A stretch of 40,580 bases of DNA from Nitrososphaerota archaeon (GCA_027314685.1 DAHVAI010000309.1:1-40580); one strand, 5' to 3'. Counted from the stretch's first letter, positions 16,401 through 25,000 are shown. The notes: a model not told the origin generated them from the sequence alone. Translations and numbers: made by a program.

Positions 16401-17486
16401 CTAACGTCTTCTGGTCACAACCATTCTTTGTCTTCTGTCGACAACTTGACTCAAGGTTGCCATGAAGAACTTTTCAGGGTTCTCAGAGGACCAATGTTCA
16501 TGAACAATCCTCCATCTATCCTCTCTTTCGAGAATGATGGTTGCACGTGTTTTGGTAGTGACCTTGTTTCTTGGGAACAGGAAGTTGTGCGTAACTTCCA
16601 TGGTAGCATAAGCCACTCGATCAGTAAGAAAAGTCACGTCTAAATTGTCTATTTCCGCGTTGAACGAAATCATACCGTTGAGTATCTTGCAGATATGCTC
16701 TCGTGATAACTCTCTGTTCAATTTGTTGAATGGGGGGAAGCTAGAAAACATGTCGAAATGCTTTTGGGACATCGAGTCAAAGAAAGGTCGCACGTCCTTG
16801 GAATTCAATCCAGTCATCTTTTCGGTGATCACTTCACGGATGATTGTGTAGTCCTTTCTTCGTCCACGTTCCTTTGGCGCATGATGGAATCTTCCTGCGA
16901 GTTTTTCCAGTTCGCGAATTCCCATTTTCGAAGCTACGGCGAGTTTTGCGGTATTCCACCTCTCGTCTACACTATTAATACTGCTGAGGATTCGGCAATG
17001 TCCCTCTGTCAAAGAATGAAGAACCTCGGAACGCTCCTTCTCTGGAAGATCAAGTTCAGAGAAGAGATTCAGCATCGAGATGTGCTGAGAAACGTACGAA
17101 GGCGATTTACCAATCATGGCCGCAATCTCGGAATATGATTTACCTGACGACTTGTGCATCCCTTCCAGAAAAGAAGCCTTTTCGTAATCAGTGACATCCT
17201 GTCGATCAACATTCTCGACAAACGCCATGACTTCGGATTCCAGGTCGGTGGTTTCTACTACGTCGGCAGCGATTGATTTCCACCCTAGCTTTTCAGCAGC
17301 GCAGAGACGCCTGTTACCGAAAATCATCTCATACCGTCCCCGTCTTGTTGGGTGAGGTCTTACTCTTACTCTAGAGAGTTGACCATGCCTTGAGAATGAT
17401 TCTACAAGATCGTCCACAGAATATCCATTTCGCATATCTCGCCTATCTATAAGCGAAATTTGGATGTCAGTCAACGCTGAGTGCAA
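16401..17486 (-). CDS. ParB-like DNA-binding protein fused to a SnoaL/NTF2-like domain
   Basis: A 361-residue protein with an unusual domain order. Residues about 1-105 form a ParB/Srx-type N-terminal domain with the nucleotide-pocket motif GNRRLCAAEKLG (57-68, compare GERRxRAA in ParB) and FVENVDRQDVTDYEKA (89-104). Residues about 110-190 carry a KorB-like helix-turn-helix (SYSEIAAMIGKSPSYVSQHI). Residues about 228-340 resemble a SnoaL/DUF4440 cone fold, including RATIILEREDRWRIVHEHW. Chromosomal partitioning is unlikely, since no ParA is adjacent. A ligand-sensing regulator of the surrounding catabolic genes is more plausible. TTG 17486 or TTG 17474 may be the start; the TATA-like box (about 17501-17509) fits the latter better. 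The SnoaL assignment rests on pattern, not a search. Confidence 0.75.
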   Translation of the reverse strand: MHSALTDIQISLIDRRDMRNGYSVDDLVESFSRHGQLSRVRVRPHPTRRGRYEMIFGNRRLCAAEKLGWKSIAADVVETTDLESEVMAFVENVDRQDVTDYEKASFLEGMHKSSGKSYSEIAAMIGKSPSYVSQHISMLNLFSELDLPEKERSEVLHSLTEGHCRILSSINSVDERWNTAKLAVASKMGIRELEKLAGRFHHAPKERGRRKDYTIIREVITEKMTGLNSKDVRPFFDSMSQKHFDMFSSFPPFNKLNRELSREHICKILNGMISFNAEIDNLDVTFLTDRVAYATMEVTHNFLFPRNKVTTKTRATIILEREDRWRIVHEHWSSENPEKFFMATLSQVVDRRQRMVVTRRR

Positions 17487-17587
17487 GATTCATTCAGAGT
17501 TATAATTGTTCCGACTGCTTCTGTTAAATCACGAGTTGGCCAGTGAATCATTGATTCCACGTATCTTCTCAAAGCTATGTTGGTTCG

Positions 17588-18382
17588 CTAAATAGCTTCA
17601 GGAATCCTGAGGTAATCATTGGGAGCGTATGGTTTGAAAATCACGTTCTGAAACTTTGGTTTGATTATCTTCACAAGGTTCGCGAGCCCTGGAAGCTCTG
17701 TCTCCTCATGGCCCATATCGATCATACACGCATCCGCATCTTTGGCATACAACCTACAGAAGCTGTTTGAATCCGAACCTACAATGCAATCGATGTTTCT
17801 TTCAAAGATATTCTTGGTTAGCAGCTCACGATCATCTAAACCTCTACCGCCGATGGATGCGACTCTCTTGATGATTCGGTCTGGTCTTCCAACCACTATT
17901 TTCGCCTTGCTATTGAGCCGCTCTTCAGTCATGGCCAGAAAGTCAGAAAATTTTACCGGACCTGTTTGGAGATCACCGAAGCAAGAGCCCTTGTCATAGT
18001 CATCAAGGTTGGGAATTTTTATTCCGAGTGTTCTTGCGAGTGTAGCGCGCGTACCTTGTGGGTGAATGTCCCAAGCCGTGTGAGCAGAGTAAACAAAAAC
18101 GTTCATCGAAGAAAGCAAACGACACTTCTCTTGGAAAACACCCGTTACTCTCTTCAGTGGTCTGAGTTTCGGCATCAGAATCGGATGATGAAGTAGGAAC
18201 ATCTGGACGCCGTCCTCCAGACCTTGTTCGACTATTTTGTTAGTCAGTGTAATGCAAAATCCGACTTTCTCGATGTCCACGTTGGAGCTTCCAAATTGAA
18301 TTCCGGGATTATCCCAATCTTCAGACTTTGAGAGATCGAGTAGTTTTTCTACTTCTGAAACGATTTCAGAGGCTTTTACCAA
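17588..18382 (-). CDS. Nif3-like dinuclear metal protein
   Basis: Member of the NIF3/YbgI family, widely conserved metal-binding proteins sometimes annotated as GTP cyclohydrolase I type 2 but with no settled role. In 264 residues it shows EDWDNPGIQFG, the paired ligands FLLHHPILM (His 65, His 66), VYSAHTAWD (His 101, Asp 105) and, near the C-terminus, DMGHEETELPG with the last His and Glu. Where relatives read LDAAPGGxN this one reads WDIHPQGT. Start is TTG 18382, about 33 bases from the AT-rich box GATATATTTT at 18411-18420. Probably single-gene and not obviously part of the catabolic pathway. Confidence 0.9.
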   Translation of the reverse strand: MVKASEIVSEVEKLLDLSKSEDWDNPGIQFGSSNVDIEKVGFCITLTNKIVEQGLEDGVQMFLLHHPILMPKLRPLKRVTGVFQEKCRLLSSMNVFVYSAHTAWDIHPQGTRATLARTLGIKIPNLDDYDKGSCFGDLQTGPVKFSDFLAMTEERLNSKAKIVVGRPDRIIKRVASIGGRGLDDRELLTKNIFERNIDCIVGSDSNSFCRLYAKDADACMIDMGHEETELPGLANLVKIIKPKFQNVIFKPYAPNDYLRIPEAI

Positions 18383-18410
18383 TTTCTATCCTAATCCGAA
18401 GCGCCTTCGT

Positions 18411-18420
18411 GATATATTTT
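18411..18420 (-). promoter_or_regulatory. TATA-like box of the Nif3-like gene
   Basis: AAAATATATC on the minus strand about 33 bases before TTG 18382. Confidence 0.5.
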
Positions 18421-18483
18421 AGAATATTGCGAGTTGATTGAGTTTCAAGTGTTGTAGACTATTCTCGAGCAAATCAGCTGTTG

Positions 18484-18491
18484 GTTTAAGA
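18484..18491 (+). promoter_or_regulatory. TATA-like box of the YciI-UbiD unit
   Basis: GTTTAAGA centred 27 bases before ATG 18515. Confidence 0.5.
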
Positions 18492-18514
18492 ATGTGTGTT
18501 GTACCTGAAAACTC

Positions 18515-18817
18515 ATGTTAGTATGCGAATTGACAACATTCTTGATCACACCTTCAAGCGAAGCACTTGCAAGACACGTGGCTTTTTTGAGACAAATAGG
18601 AGATGCCGGAAAATTGTACATGGCGGGTAAGTACAAGGATAACACTGGCGGACTTAGAATTTGGAAAGTGAGCAACCTAGACGAAGCCCAGAAACTTGCA
18701 AAAGACGATCCTTACTCAATTGAGGGCATCGGTCGTTCAGAGTTTAAGGAATGGTTTCCTTCATTCAACTATTCTTCAGAGATCCCCACTGACGCAACCA
18801 TTCCAAACAATAAATAA
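18515..18817 (+). CDS. YciI-like small protein
   Basis: A 100-residue ferredoxin-like fold protein of the YCII family. It has the family's His near residue 21 (LARHVAFLRQIGDAGKLYMAG), the GGLRIWKVSNLDEAQKLAKDDP stretch and the Asp of DPYSIEGIG. In other pathways such proteins include muconolactone-isomerase-like and dehydrochlorinating enzymes, but most are uncharacterised. It sits 15 bases upstream of the UbiD decarboxylase and is almost certainly in one transcript with it, so a role in handling a UbiD product or an unstable ring intermediate is a reasonable inference. Confidence 0.82.
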   Translation: MLVCELTTFLITPSSEALARHVAFLRQIGDAGKLYMAGKYKDNTGGLRIWKVSNLDEAQKLAKDDPYSIEGIGRSEFKEWFPSFNYSSEIPTDATIPNNK

Positions 18818-18832
18818 TCTCAAGAGGTCGAA

Positions 18833-20176
18833 GTGTCTGTGTACAAAGATTTCAGAGATTTTCTGGGCAAGCTGGAGAACGTCAATGAACTGAAGCGGAT
18901 AACCAAAGAGGTAGATCCTATTTTCGAAATTTCAGCTTACATCAGAAAGACTTCTGATGTTAAGGGACCTGCGTTTCTCTTTGAGAATGTGAAGGGCTTC
19001 GAGGGATGGCGCTTTTCTGGAGGTCTATATGCCACAAGAAAAAAAATGACCTTAGCGCTGGAATGCGATAACGAGTCACAGTTAATGTGGAAGTACAGAG
19101 ACGGGATATTGCATCCGATTGAGCCGAAAGTGATGTCCGATGGCGAGTGCAAGGAAGTCATTCTGAAAGGGGATGATATTGACCTTCGAAAAATACCAAT
19201 TGCACAACATAACGAGAAAGATGCTGGTCAGTACATCATATCAGCTGTGGAGATTGCCAATGATCCTGAAACTGGAGCCAGACTTGTAGGTATTCATCGC
19301 TTGCAAGTTAGGGCAAAGAATAGATTAGCTTTCTGGGGACCGGCTGAGCGGAGAATAGGGCGAGCTTTTCTGAAAGCAGAAGATAAGAAGAAACCTCTGG
19401 AAATCGCGATCGTACTTGGAAATGATCCCACATTGGACCTCGCTTCACAAGCAAGCGTTCCACACACAGTCGACAAGGTAGCCATCGCTGGCGGCTTGAG
19501 AAGGTCGCCACTAGAGCTTGTTCAATGCGAAACCGTGGATCTACAGGTGCCAAGACATGCTGAGATCGTGATAGAAGGGAAGATATTGCCGGACTCTAGA
19601 GAGAAGGAAGGTCCGTTCGGCGAGTACACAGGGTGTTACAGTGGAACGACGAATTCACCATCGATTGAGATAACAACGATAACAATGAGGCATGATCGTA
19701 TCATGCACACAGTTAACACGGGAGTACCTCCATCGGAAAACACTAACATGACACTACCAACGGCTATGGAATCACTTTACAGAGCAGCTTCAACGGCCTG
19801 CCCTGAAGTCAGGAATGTAAACATGAGTGGGTTGTTTACTGCCTTGATCTCAATCAAGAAGAGACATGAGGGCGAACCGTACAACATTATGGCAACCGTT
19901 TTTGGACTGCACAACTATGCAAAGTCTTGCTATGTCTTCGATGAAGACATAGACATCTTCGATCCTCGGGACGTCGAATGGGCAGTGCAGACTAGGATGC
20001 AACCTCACAAGAATATTCATATTTTTCCCATTATGGTCGGCGCTCCTCTAGATCCGTCTGCACCTATACGAAGGCACACTTCGAAGGTCGGTTACGATTG
20101 CACGATATCTCTTTCTGCAGACAAATCGGCATTTGAGAAGACAAGAGTTCCAGGAATTGAGAAAGTTTCTTGGTAG
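18833..20176 (+). CDS. UbiD-family prenyl-FMN-dependent decarboxylase
   Basis: Reversible (de)carboxylase of aromatic or alpha,beta-unsaturated acids using prenylated FMN. The 447-residue protein has the UbiD order: N-terminal domain (FRDFLGKLE), the prFMN-binding segment GIHRLQVRAKNRL (about 153-165), and the acid pair in EGPFGEYTG (Glu 259 and Glu 264). A C-terminal helical domain with DVEWAVQTRMQ and DPSAP near 380-410 is also typical. GTG 18833 is the start. No UbiX-type prenyltransferase is in the window, so the cofactor must be made from a gene elsewhere. Its position between YciI and a molybdenum hydroxylase points to ring catabolism rather than ubiquinone synthesis. Confidence 0.93.
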   Translation: MSVYKDFRDFLGKLENVNELKRITKEVDPIFEISAYIRKTSDVKGPAFLFENVKGFEGWRFSGGLYATRKKMTLALECDNESQLMWKYRDGILHPIEPKVMSDGECKEVILKGDDIDLRKIPIAQHNEKDAGQYIISAVEIANDPETGARLVGIHRLQVRAKNRLAFWGPAERRIGRAFLKAEDKKKPLEIAIVLGNDPTLDLASQASVPHTVDKVAIAGGLRRSPLELVQCETVDLQVPRHAEIVIEGKILPDSREKEGPFGEYTGCYSGTTNSPSIEITTITMRHDRIMHTVNTGVPPSENTNMTLPTAMESLYRAASTACPEVRNVNMSGLFTALISIKKRHEGEPYNIMATVFGLHNYAKSCYVFDEDIDIFDPRDVEWAVQTRMQPHKNIHIFPIMVGAPLDPSAPIRRHTSKVGYDCTISLSADKSAFEKTRVPGIEKVSW

Positions 20177-20202
20177 AATTCAAAGGAGCATCGTAAACAA
20201 CG

Positions 20203-20210
20203 CTTAAATT
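20203..20210 (+). promoter_or_regulatory. TATA-like box of the molybdenum hydroxylase gene
   Basis: CTTAAATT centred about 28 bases before TTG 20235. Confidence 0.5.
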
Positions 20211-20234
20211 TCAACAGTAGCATTCAAAATAAGC

Positions 20235-22625
20235 TTGCAAGTACTTACCCGCAAGGAAAATCTGGGCTCAGCCGTTAAGTGTAGGGAGGACGAACGTTTC
20301 GTTCGCGGAGTCGCTGAGTACAGCGATGATGTGGTTCTTAGATTGCCCTGTTATGTCTCGTTTGTAAGAAGCGTTCAAGCTCATGCAAAGATAGTTAGCA
20401 TTGACACCGGAAAAGCAGTGGCACTTCCTGGAGTCATTGATATCATAGCATGCTCTGAGCTGAAGCACTTGGTTGAGCCCGTTGTTCATGGAGCCTTTAG
20501 TGTTGTTCCAGGTGGCGAGCTGGTTCATCCGAAGACATACTACGGTCTAGCTGAGGAAAAAGTGACCTATGTTGGCGAACCTTTGGTTGCAATACTTGCA
20601 ACATCCAGAGCAATTGCAGAAGACGCTATTGATGCAGTCGAGATTGATTACGAACTGCTAGAACCAGTTTCCGACCCCGAAGCCGCGACATCGGATGGTA
20701 GTCCTCTGATCTACGAAAACTGGAAAAACAATATTCTCTACAAATTGAATCTTGACGAAGGACGCGTGGACGATGTTATCGAATCCTCGCCAAGAGTAAT
20801 CCAAACAAGATTCGCCATACCGAGGCAAACAATTGTCTCCATGGAACCTAGATGTTGCTCTGCCGTTTATGACAAAGGAAGAGACATGCTCACTGTTTGG
20901 ACATCGACGCAGAGTCCCCATATTCAACGCTCCATAATGGCCAAAGTTCTCAGGCTATCCGAAAACAAGATTCGCCTAATCTCAAGGGATGTGGGAGGAG
21001 CTTTTGGTCTCAAGAATAGCCCGTTCATAGAGACAATAATTACAGGTCTTTTCGCTCTAAGGTCAGGTCACCCTGTGAAGTGGACTGAAACTCGGACAGA
21101 AAGTATCCTTACTTTTCACGCGCGAGAACAGTTGCACGACGTAACTGTTGGAGTAGACCTCGATGGCAAGATACTCGCCCTAAAAGCGAAAGTCATTGCA
21201 AATCACGGGGCCTACTACCCTACGGCAGGGACAAAATCCATAATGAATACTGCGGTATTTCTTCCAGGTTGCTACGACATCAGAAATTACTCTGGAGATC
21301 TCAGTTGCGTTGTTACCAACAAAGCTCCGTACATTGCATATCGAGGTTTCGGAAAGTCAGAAGCTAGTTTCGTCATAGAACGCACAGTAGATGTGATAGC
21401 AAAAGACTTGGATATTGATCCGGCTGTTGTGAGGTTGAGGAATTTTATCAAAGCAAAGGATTTTCCGTACACCTCATCAACAGGCGCGATGTATGATAGT
21501 GGAGAGTACGAAAAATGTTTCAGGAAATTGCTCACTATAATCGACTATGATAAACTGCGACGTCAGCAGGCAAGTGAAAGAAGTCGCGGCAGATTCATGG
21601 GAATAGGGTTGAGCTTCTCTCTAGCACCTGGCGGGTCGGCAAATCCCGATTCACTTTATTCCGGATTCGAGGCAGCTCACATCAGAATCTCTCCCGACGG
21701 TAGCATTACAGTACTTACAGGCGTCTCTTCTCAGGGTCAGAGTCATGAAACGGCCATCGCTCAAGCTGTGTCTGACGAGTTTGGAGTCAGCATGTCGAAG
21801 ATTCGTGTTCTAGAGGGCGATACCGACCTCTGCCCATATGGACTCGGCGCGTGGAGCGACCGAACTAGCGTCAAAGGCATACCGGCTGCAATAAGTTGCT
21901 CCCGTGTACTCAAAGAGAAGTTGACAGCTTTCGCATCCAAGTTGATGCAAATTCCTGGAGAAGAGCTTGAATTTAGCAATGACAGAATTTTCTCAAAGAC
22001 AGATTCTAACATAGGCATGAAATTCAACGAACTCGTTTGGAAATTGTATACTCAACCCTATCTGCTTCCTTTTGGCATGCAACCAGGCTTGGAGGCAATT
22101 CAGTACGTCTCGACTAACAATGTACGCTACTTTCCAGATCGGGAAGGAAATTTCTCTCTCTATCCAACTTTCGGTTACTGCGCCTGTGCAGTTGTAGTTT
22201 TTGTGGATTCTGAGACAGGATCAGTCAAGTTCGACAAGGTTGCATTGGTGGATGATTCAGGTAAAATGGCAAACCCATTGATAGTGGAATCACAGCTTCA
22301 GGGTGCAGTCGCGCAGGGGTTCGGAAGCGCTATGCTAGAGAAGGTAGAGTACGATGACAATGGTCAAGTAGTCAACTCCACACTGATGGACTACTTAATA
22401 CCCTCGGCGGAATGCACGCCAAGCCCAGAGATTGCGCATCTTGAAACCCCGTCTCCGTTTGTTCTTGGCGGATTCAAGTCTGTAGGAGAAGCAGGAACCA
22501 TCGCGATGACTCCTGCGGTAGCCAATGCGATTTGCGATGCGCTTTCTCCTCTGGGTGTTAGAACCCTCGATCCACCCTTTACTCCGGAGAAAATACAGAA
22601 GGCCTTTTTGAAAACTATTCACTAA
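20235..22625 (+). CDS. Molybdenum hydroxylase large subunit (xanthine dehydrogenase/CoxL family)
   Basis: Catalytic, molybdopterin-cytosine-dinucleotide-type subunit that hydroxylates a ring carbon or oxidises an aldehyde. The 796-residue protein begins with the a/b hammerhead domain (VKCREDERFVRGVAEYSDD). Molybdopterin-binding regions follow: DVGGAFGLKNSPF, AYRGFGKSEASFVIER, SSQGQSHETAIAQ and a C-terminal VGEAGTIAMTPA with the conserved active-site Glu. The active-site loop lacks the Cys-containing motif of form-I CO dehydrogenases, so CO oxidation is unlikely. No FAD or 2Fe-2S subunit gene is adjacent. It must pair with subunits encoded elsewhere or use another electron acceptor. Start is TTG 20235; its stop overlaps that of the convergent next gene. 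Confidence 0.93.
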   Translation: MQVLTRKENLGSAVKCREDERFVRGVAEYSDDVVLRLPCYVSFVRSVQAHAKIVSIDTGKAVALPGVIDIIACSELKHLVEPVVHGAFSVVPGGELVHPKTYYGLAEEKVTYVGEPLVAILATSRAIAEDAIDAVEIDYELLEPVSDPEAATSDGSPLIYENWKNNILYKLNLDEGRVDDVIESSPRVIQTRFAIPRQTIVSMEPRCCSAVYDKGRDMLTVWTSTQSPHIQRSIMAKVLRLSENKIRLISRDVGGAFGLKNSPFIETIITGLFALRSGHPVKWTETRTESILTFHAREQLHDVTVGVDLDGKILALKAKVIANHGAYYPTAGTKSIMNTAVFLPGCYDIRNYSGDLSCVVTNKAPYIAYRGFGKSEASFVIERTVDVIAKDLDIDPAVVRLRNFIKAKDFPYTSSTGAMYDSGEYEKCFRKLLTIIDYDKLRRQQASERSRGRFMGIGLSFSLAPGGSANPDSLYSGFEAAHIRISPDGSITVLTGVSSQGQSHETAIAQAVSDEFGVSMSKIRVLEGDTDLCPYGLGAWSDRTSVKGIPAAISCSRVLKEKLTAFASKLMQIPGEELEFSNDRIFSKTDSNIGMKFNELVWKLYTQPYLLPFGMQPGLEAIQYVSTNNVRYFPDREGNFSLYPTFGYCACAVVVFVDSETGSVKFDKVALVDDSGKMANPLIVESQLQGAVAQGFGSAMLEKVEYDDNGQVVNSTLMDYLIPSAECTPSPEIAHLETPSPFVLGGFKSVGEAGTIAMTPAVANAICDALSPLGVRTLDPPFTPEKIQKAFLKTIH

Positions 22626-23626
22626 GTGCTCAAGGTTGACTTGTGAAACATTTCTTCAAAAGTCAGTTTTCTAGTCGTCAATCCTTGTTCCAGAGAAAAT
22701 TGCAGGAGCGCACTCAGGATTTTCGAATTCTTCTGTATACCGTACGGAAAAGGGTCTTGCCCTAAAATGCTGTCAATTTCTTCCTGCAAAGAATCTAACC
22801 ATACAAAACTGTTGTTTGTAAACGCAAGTCGCCGGTTTCTCTGCTGGGCAATTCGCTTAGATTTCTCCAAGGCTGAGAAGATCTGCATTGGCAACTCTGG
22901 ATTCTTCTCTGTGAGGGATTCTCTAATTACCATAAGATGATTTATTGGGTAGTATCCTGTCTTTTGGTAGTACCTTATAGTCTCAGATTTCTGGTCTAGG
23001 AACAGTTTCTTCACTTGATGACTAGGACTAAACATGTCTTCGGTTGATCTCTCCATTCGGCTCTTTATCTCCTGTCTGTAGATGAACGCCGCATCTAGTT
23101 CTCCACTGTCGAGCATCGATAAGAGAGATTTATCCCTCGGAATCTCGCTGATTTTCATTCCAGTGGGATTTTTCCAGCCTGCTGCGAATGCAAGGCTATC
23201 GGTCAATGGTCTCTCGACAAACCATTCCATGCCCTCTAGAGGTATTCCGAATTCGTGCTGCAATACAGCTCTTGTCCAAAGGCTTGCGGTGACGGCGTAT
23301 TCCGGTAGTCCGAATCTCTTTCCTTTCAGATCTAATGGTCTTGTGATGCCAGAGTGCTTACTCACTACAATCCTCGAATGAAAGAACTCTCTCATTGGAA
23401 AGACAGGGATTGCAACGTAGGGAAGTTTTCCCAGAGATTTTGCTATCAAGTAAAAGGAAATCGACATGTCTGAGATGTCAAATTCCGCGTTCTTGAGTTG
23501 ACGGTAGAATATCTCCGCAATAGGGAGCTGCGTGTATTGTAACTGCACGTCTTTTATCTGAACTTCGTTGTTAATGAGTGGTTCAATTTTGTCGTACCTG
23601 TTAGCTGCAAATTTTAGCGAAATCAA
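22622..23626 (-). CDS. 4,5-dihydroxyphthalate decarboxylase-like (NMT1/SBP-fold) protein
   Basis: A 334-residue protein with the two-lobed periplasmic-binding fold but no signal peptide. It matches the pattern of the 4,5-dihydroxyphthalate decarboxylase (Pht5) group: LPIAEIFYRQLKNAEFDISDMS, YVAIPVFPMREFFHSRIVV, PLDLKGKRFGLPEYAVTASLWTR (residues ~100-122), and FPYGIQKNSKIL near 280-295. True Pht5 decarboxylates a catechol-type phthalate. Many homologues are annotated as nitrate/taurine-type binding proteins, so catalysis is not assured. The cytoplasmic location and neighbouring UbiD and Mo-hydroxylase favour an enzyme. TTG 23626 is about 28 bases from its TATA-like box. It converges on the Mo-hydroxylase gene with a 4-base overlap. 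Confidence 0.82.
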   Translation of the reverse strand: MISLKFAANRYDKIEPLINNEVQIKDVQLQYTQLPIAEIFYRQLKNAEFDISDMSISFYLIAKSLGKLPYVAIPVFPMREFFHSRIVVSKHSGITRPLDLKGKRFGLPEYAVTASLWTRAVLQHEFGIPLEGMEWFVERPLTDSLAFAAGWKNPTGMKISEIPRDKSLLSMLDSGELDAAFIYRQEIKSRMERSTEDMFSPSHQVKKLFLDQKSETIRYYQKTGYYPINHLMVIRESLTEKNPELPMQIFSALEKSKRIAQQRNRRLAFTNNSFVWLDSLQEEIDSILGQDPFPYGIQKNSKILSALLQFSLEQGLTTRKLTFEEMFHKSTLST

Positions 23627-23648
23627 TTCGAGACAGGCTCTTCGTTCG

Positions 23649-23658
23649 TTTATTTAAG
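23649..23658 (-). promoter_or_regulatory. TATA-like box of the Pht5-like gene
   Basis: CTTAAATAAA on the minus strand, centred about 28 bases before TTG 23626. Confidence 0.6.
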
Positions 23659-23687
23659 AAGTGATTCAACGCTACAAATTTCAGATA

Positions 23688-23696
23688 GATTAATAC
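23688..23696 (+). promoter_or_regulatory. TATA-like box of the DRE-TIM gene
   Basis: GATTAATAC centred about 28 bases before ATG 23721. Confidence 0.55.
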
Positions 23697-23720
23697 TAAG
23701 ACGTGTCTTGACTTTGTACA

Positions 23721-24959
23721 ATGACCGCTGTAGGTAAGAACGCAAATTCATCTACTCCTTGGAAGACCAATCACTGGTGGACTAGTCCTTACAATTTTTA
23801 TGAGGAAATTACGAAAGAATCTCACTTCTCATTACCGATTGAGCTACATGACGTTACTCTTAGAGATGGTGAACAGACGCCAGGTGTAGTTTTTACAAGA
23901 GAAGACAAGCTGAAAATCGCGAGAGCTCTGGACGAAGCGATGGTCAGCAGAATTGAGGCAGGTATGCCTGTTGTCTCTGACGATGACAGATTGGCGATAA
24001 AGGATATCGTGAAAGCCGCTTCGCATTCAAAGATCTTTGCTTTTTGCAGGGCAAGGAGGCAGGACGTCGATGCTGCTTTGTCCTGCGATGTTTCCGCAAT
24101 CGTAATGGAGATACCTTCACTTAGGGAAAGGTTGAGTGTGATGGGCCTCACTCCCGAGAAAGCTGCGGCTGATTCACTTGACGCAATACAGTATGCCAAG
24201 TCCCATGGTTTGTTCGTTGTCTTCTTTCCCTTCGAGACAACGCGAGCAGATTTTGGATCCGTAACCGTGATGATGAAAGCCGGCGAAGAGGGTCACGCGG
24301 ACAGAATCGCTGTAGTAGATACCATGGGAGCAGCATCTCCAGAAGGATTCGCCTTGCTAGTGAAGAAGATAATGTCGATAACAAAGATCCCACTAGAAGT
24401 TCATTGTCACAATCCTCTTGGATTGGGCGTCGCTAACACGTTAGCAGGGCTCAGAGCTGGAGCAAAGTCGGCTCATGTTTCATTGAACGGTATCGGAGAA
24501 GGTGCTGGGAATGTGGCACTGGAGGAAGTAGTTATGTCACTTTTACTCGTCCATGGAGTTGATTGCGGTGTCGATCTCGTCAAAATGCATGAAGCATGCA
24601 AGTTAGTTGAGCAGCTATCGCGAATTCCTATCGCAGTCAACAAGCCCGTACTGGGGAGAAATGTGTTAAGGCGAGAAAGCGGGATCGTTGTCGAGCGCTA
24701 CTACAAGAGTCCAGAGATGGCCCGCGAGCTGGAGTTGTTCGATCCCTCCTGGTTTGCAGGCGAAACCGAAATAGTTCTTGGCAAGAAGAGTGGCAAGTAC
24801 TCAGTGCTGTACATGCTTCGCAAGAAGGGTCTCAGCGCGACTGATGAGCAGGTGAACGAAATGTTGAATGAGATCAAGAAGAAGTCGGTTGAGACAAAGA
24901 TGTTGGTGTCTGATGAGCAGTTCAACGAAATCGTGTCGAGAGTCATTGAATCGTCCTAA
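23721..24959 (+). CDS. DRE-TIM metallolyase (homocitrate/isopropylmalate synthase-like)
   Basis: Condenses or cleaves a 2-oxoacid with an acyl-CoA using a divalent metal. The 412-residue protein has the DRE-TIM signature HDVTLRDGEQTPGVVF (about residues 43-58), the metal histidines in VHCHNPLGLGVAN, NGIGEGAGNVALEE, and a C-terminal lid segment with VLGKKSGKYSV and a run of helices. It lacks the long LeuA regulatory domain. An N-terminal extension with WWTSPYNFYEE precedes the barrel. Homocitrate synthase, isopropylmalate synthase, citramalate synthase or an HMG-CoA-lyase-like degradative role are all possible. Monocistronic with its own leaderless-type promoter. Confidence 0.87.
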   Translation: MTAVGKNANSSTPWKTNHWWTSPYNFYEEITKESHFSLPIELHDVTLRDGEQTPGVVFTREDKLKIARALDEAMVSRIEAGMPVVSDDDRLAIKDIVKAASHSKIFAFCRARRQDVDAALSCDVSAIVMEIPSLRERLSVMGLTPEKAAADSLDAIQYAKSHGLFVVFFPFETTRADFGSVTVMMKAGEEGHADRIAVVDTMGAASPEGFALLVKKIMSITKIPLEVHCHNPLGLGVANTLAGLRAGAKSAHVSLNGIGEGAGNVALEEVVMSLLLVHGVDCGVDLVKMHEACKLVEQLSRIPIAVNKPVLGRNVLRRESGIVVERYYKSPEMARELELFDPSWFAGETEIVLGKKSGKYSVLYMLRKKGLSATDEQVNEMLNEIKKKSVETKMLVSDEQFNEIVSRVIESS

Positions 24960-24970
24960 ATTTCGGTAAT

Positions 24971-24980
24971 GATTTTAGTA
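24971..24980 (+). promoter_or_regulatory. TATA-like box of the diphthine-ammonia ligase gene
   Basis: GATTTTAGTA centred about 26 bases before ATG 25001. Confidence 0.45.
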
Positions 24981-25000
24981 GCAATCGAGGATAGTAATAC

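Noticed and set aside
16401..17486. Plasmid or chromosome partition locus (parABS)
   Set aside because: There is no ParA ATPase nearby, the protein has a SnoaL-like tail, and the neighbours are metabolic.
20235..22625. Carbon monoxide dehydrogenase (CoxL) reading
   Set aside because: The form-I active-site loop with its Cys is not present and coxM/coxS are not adjacent.
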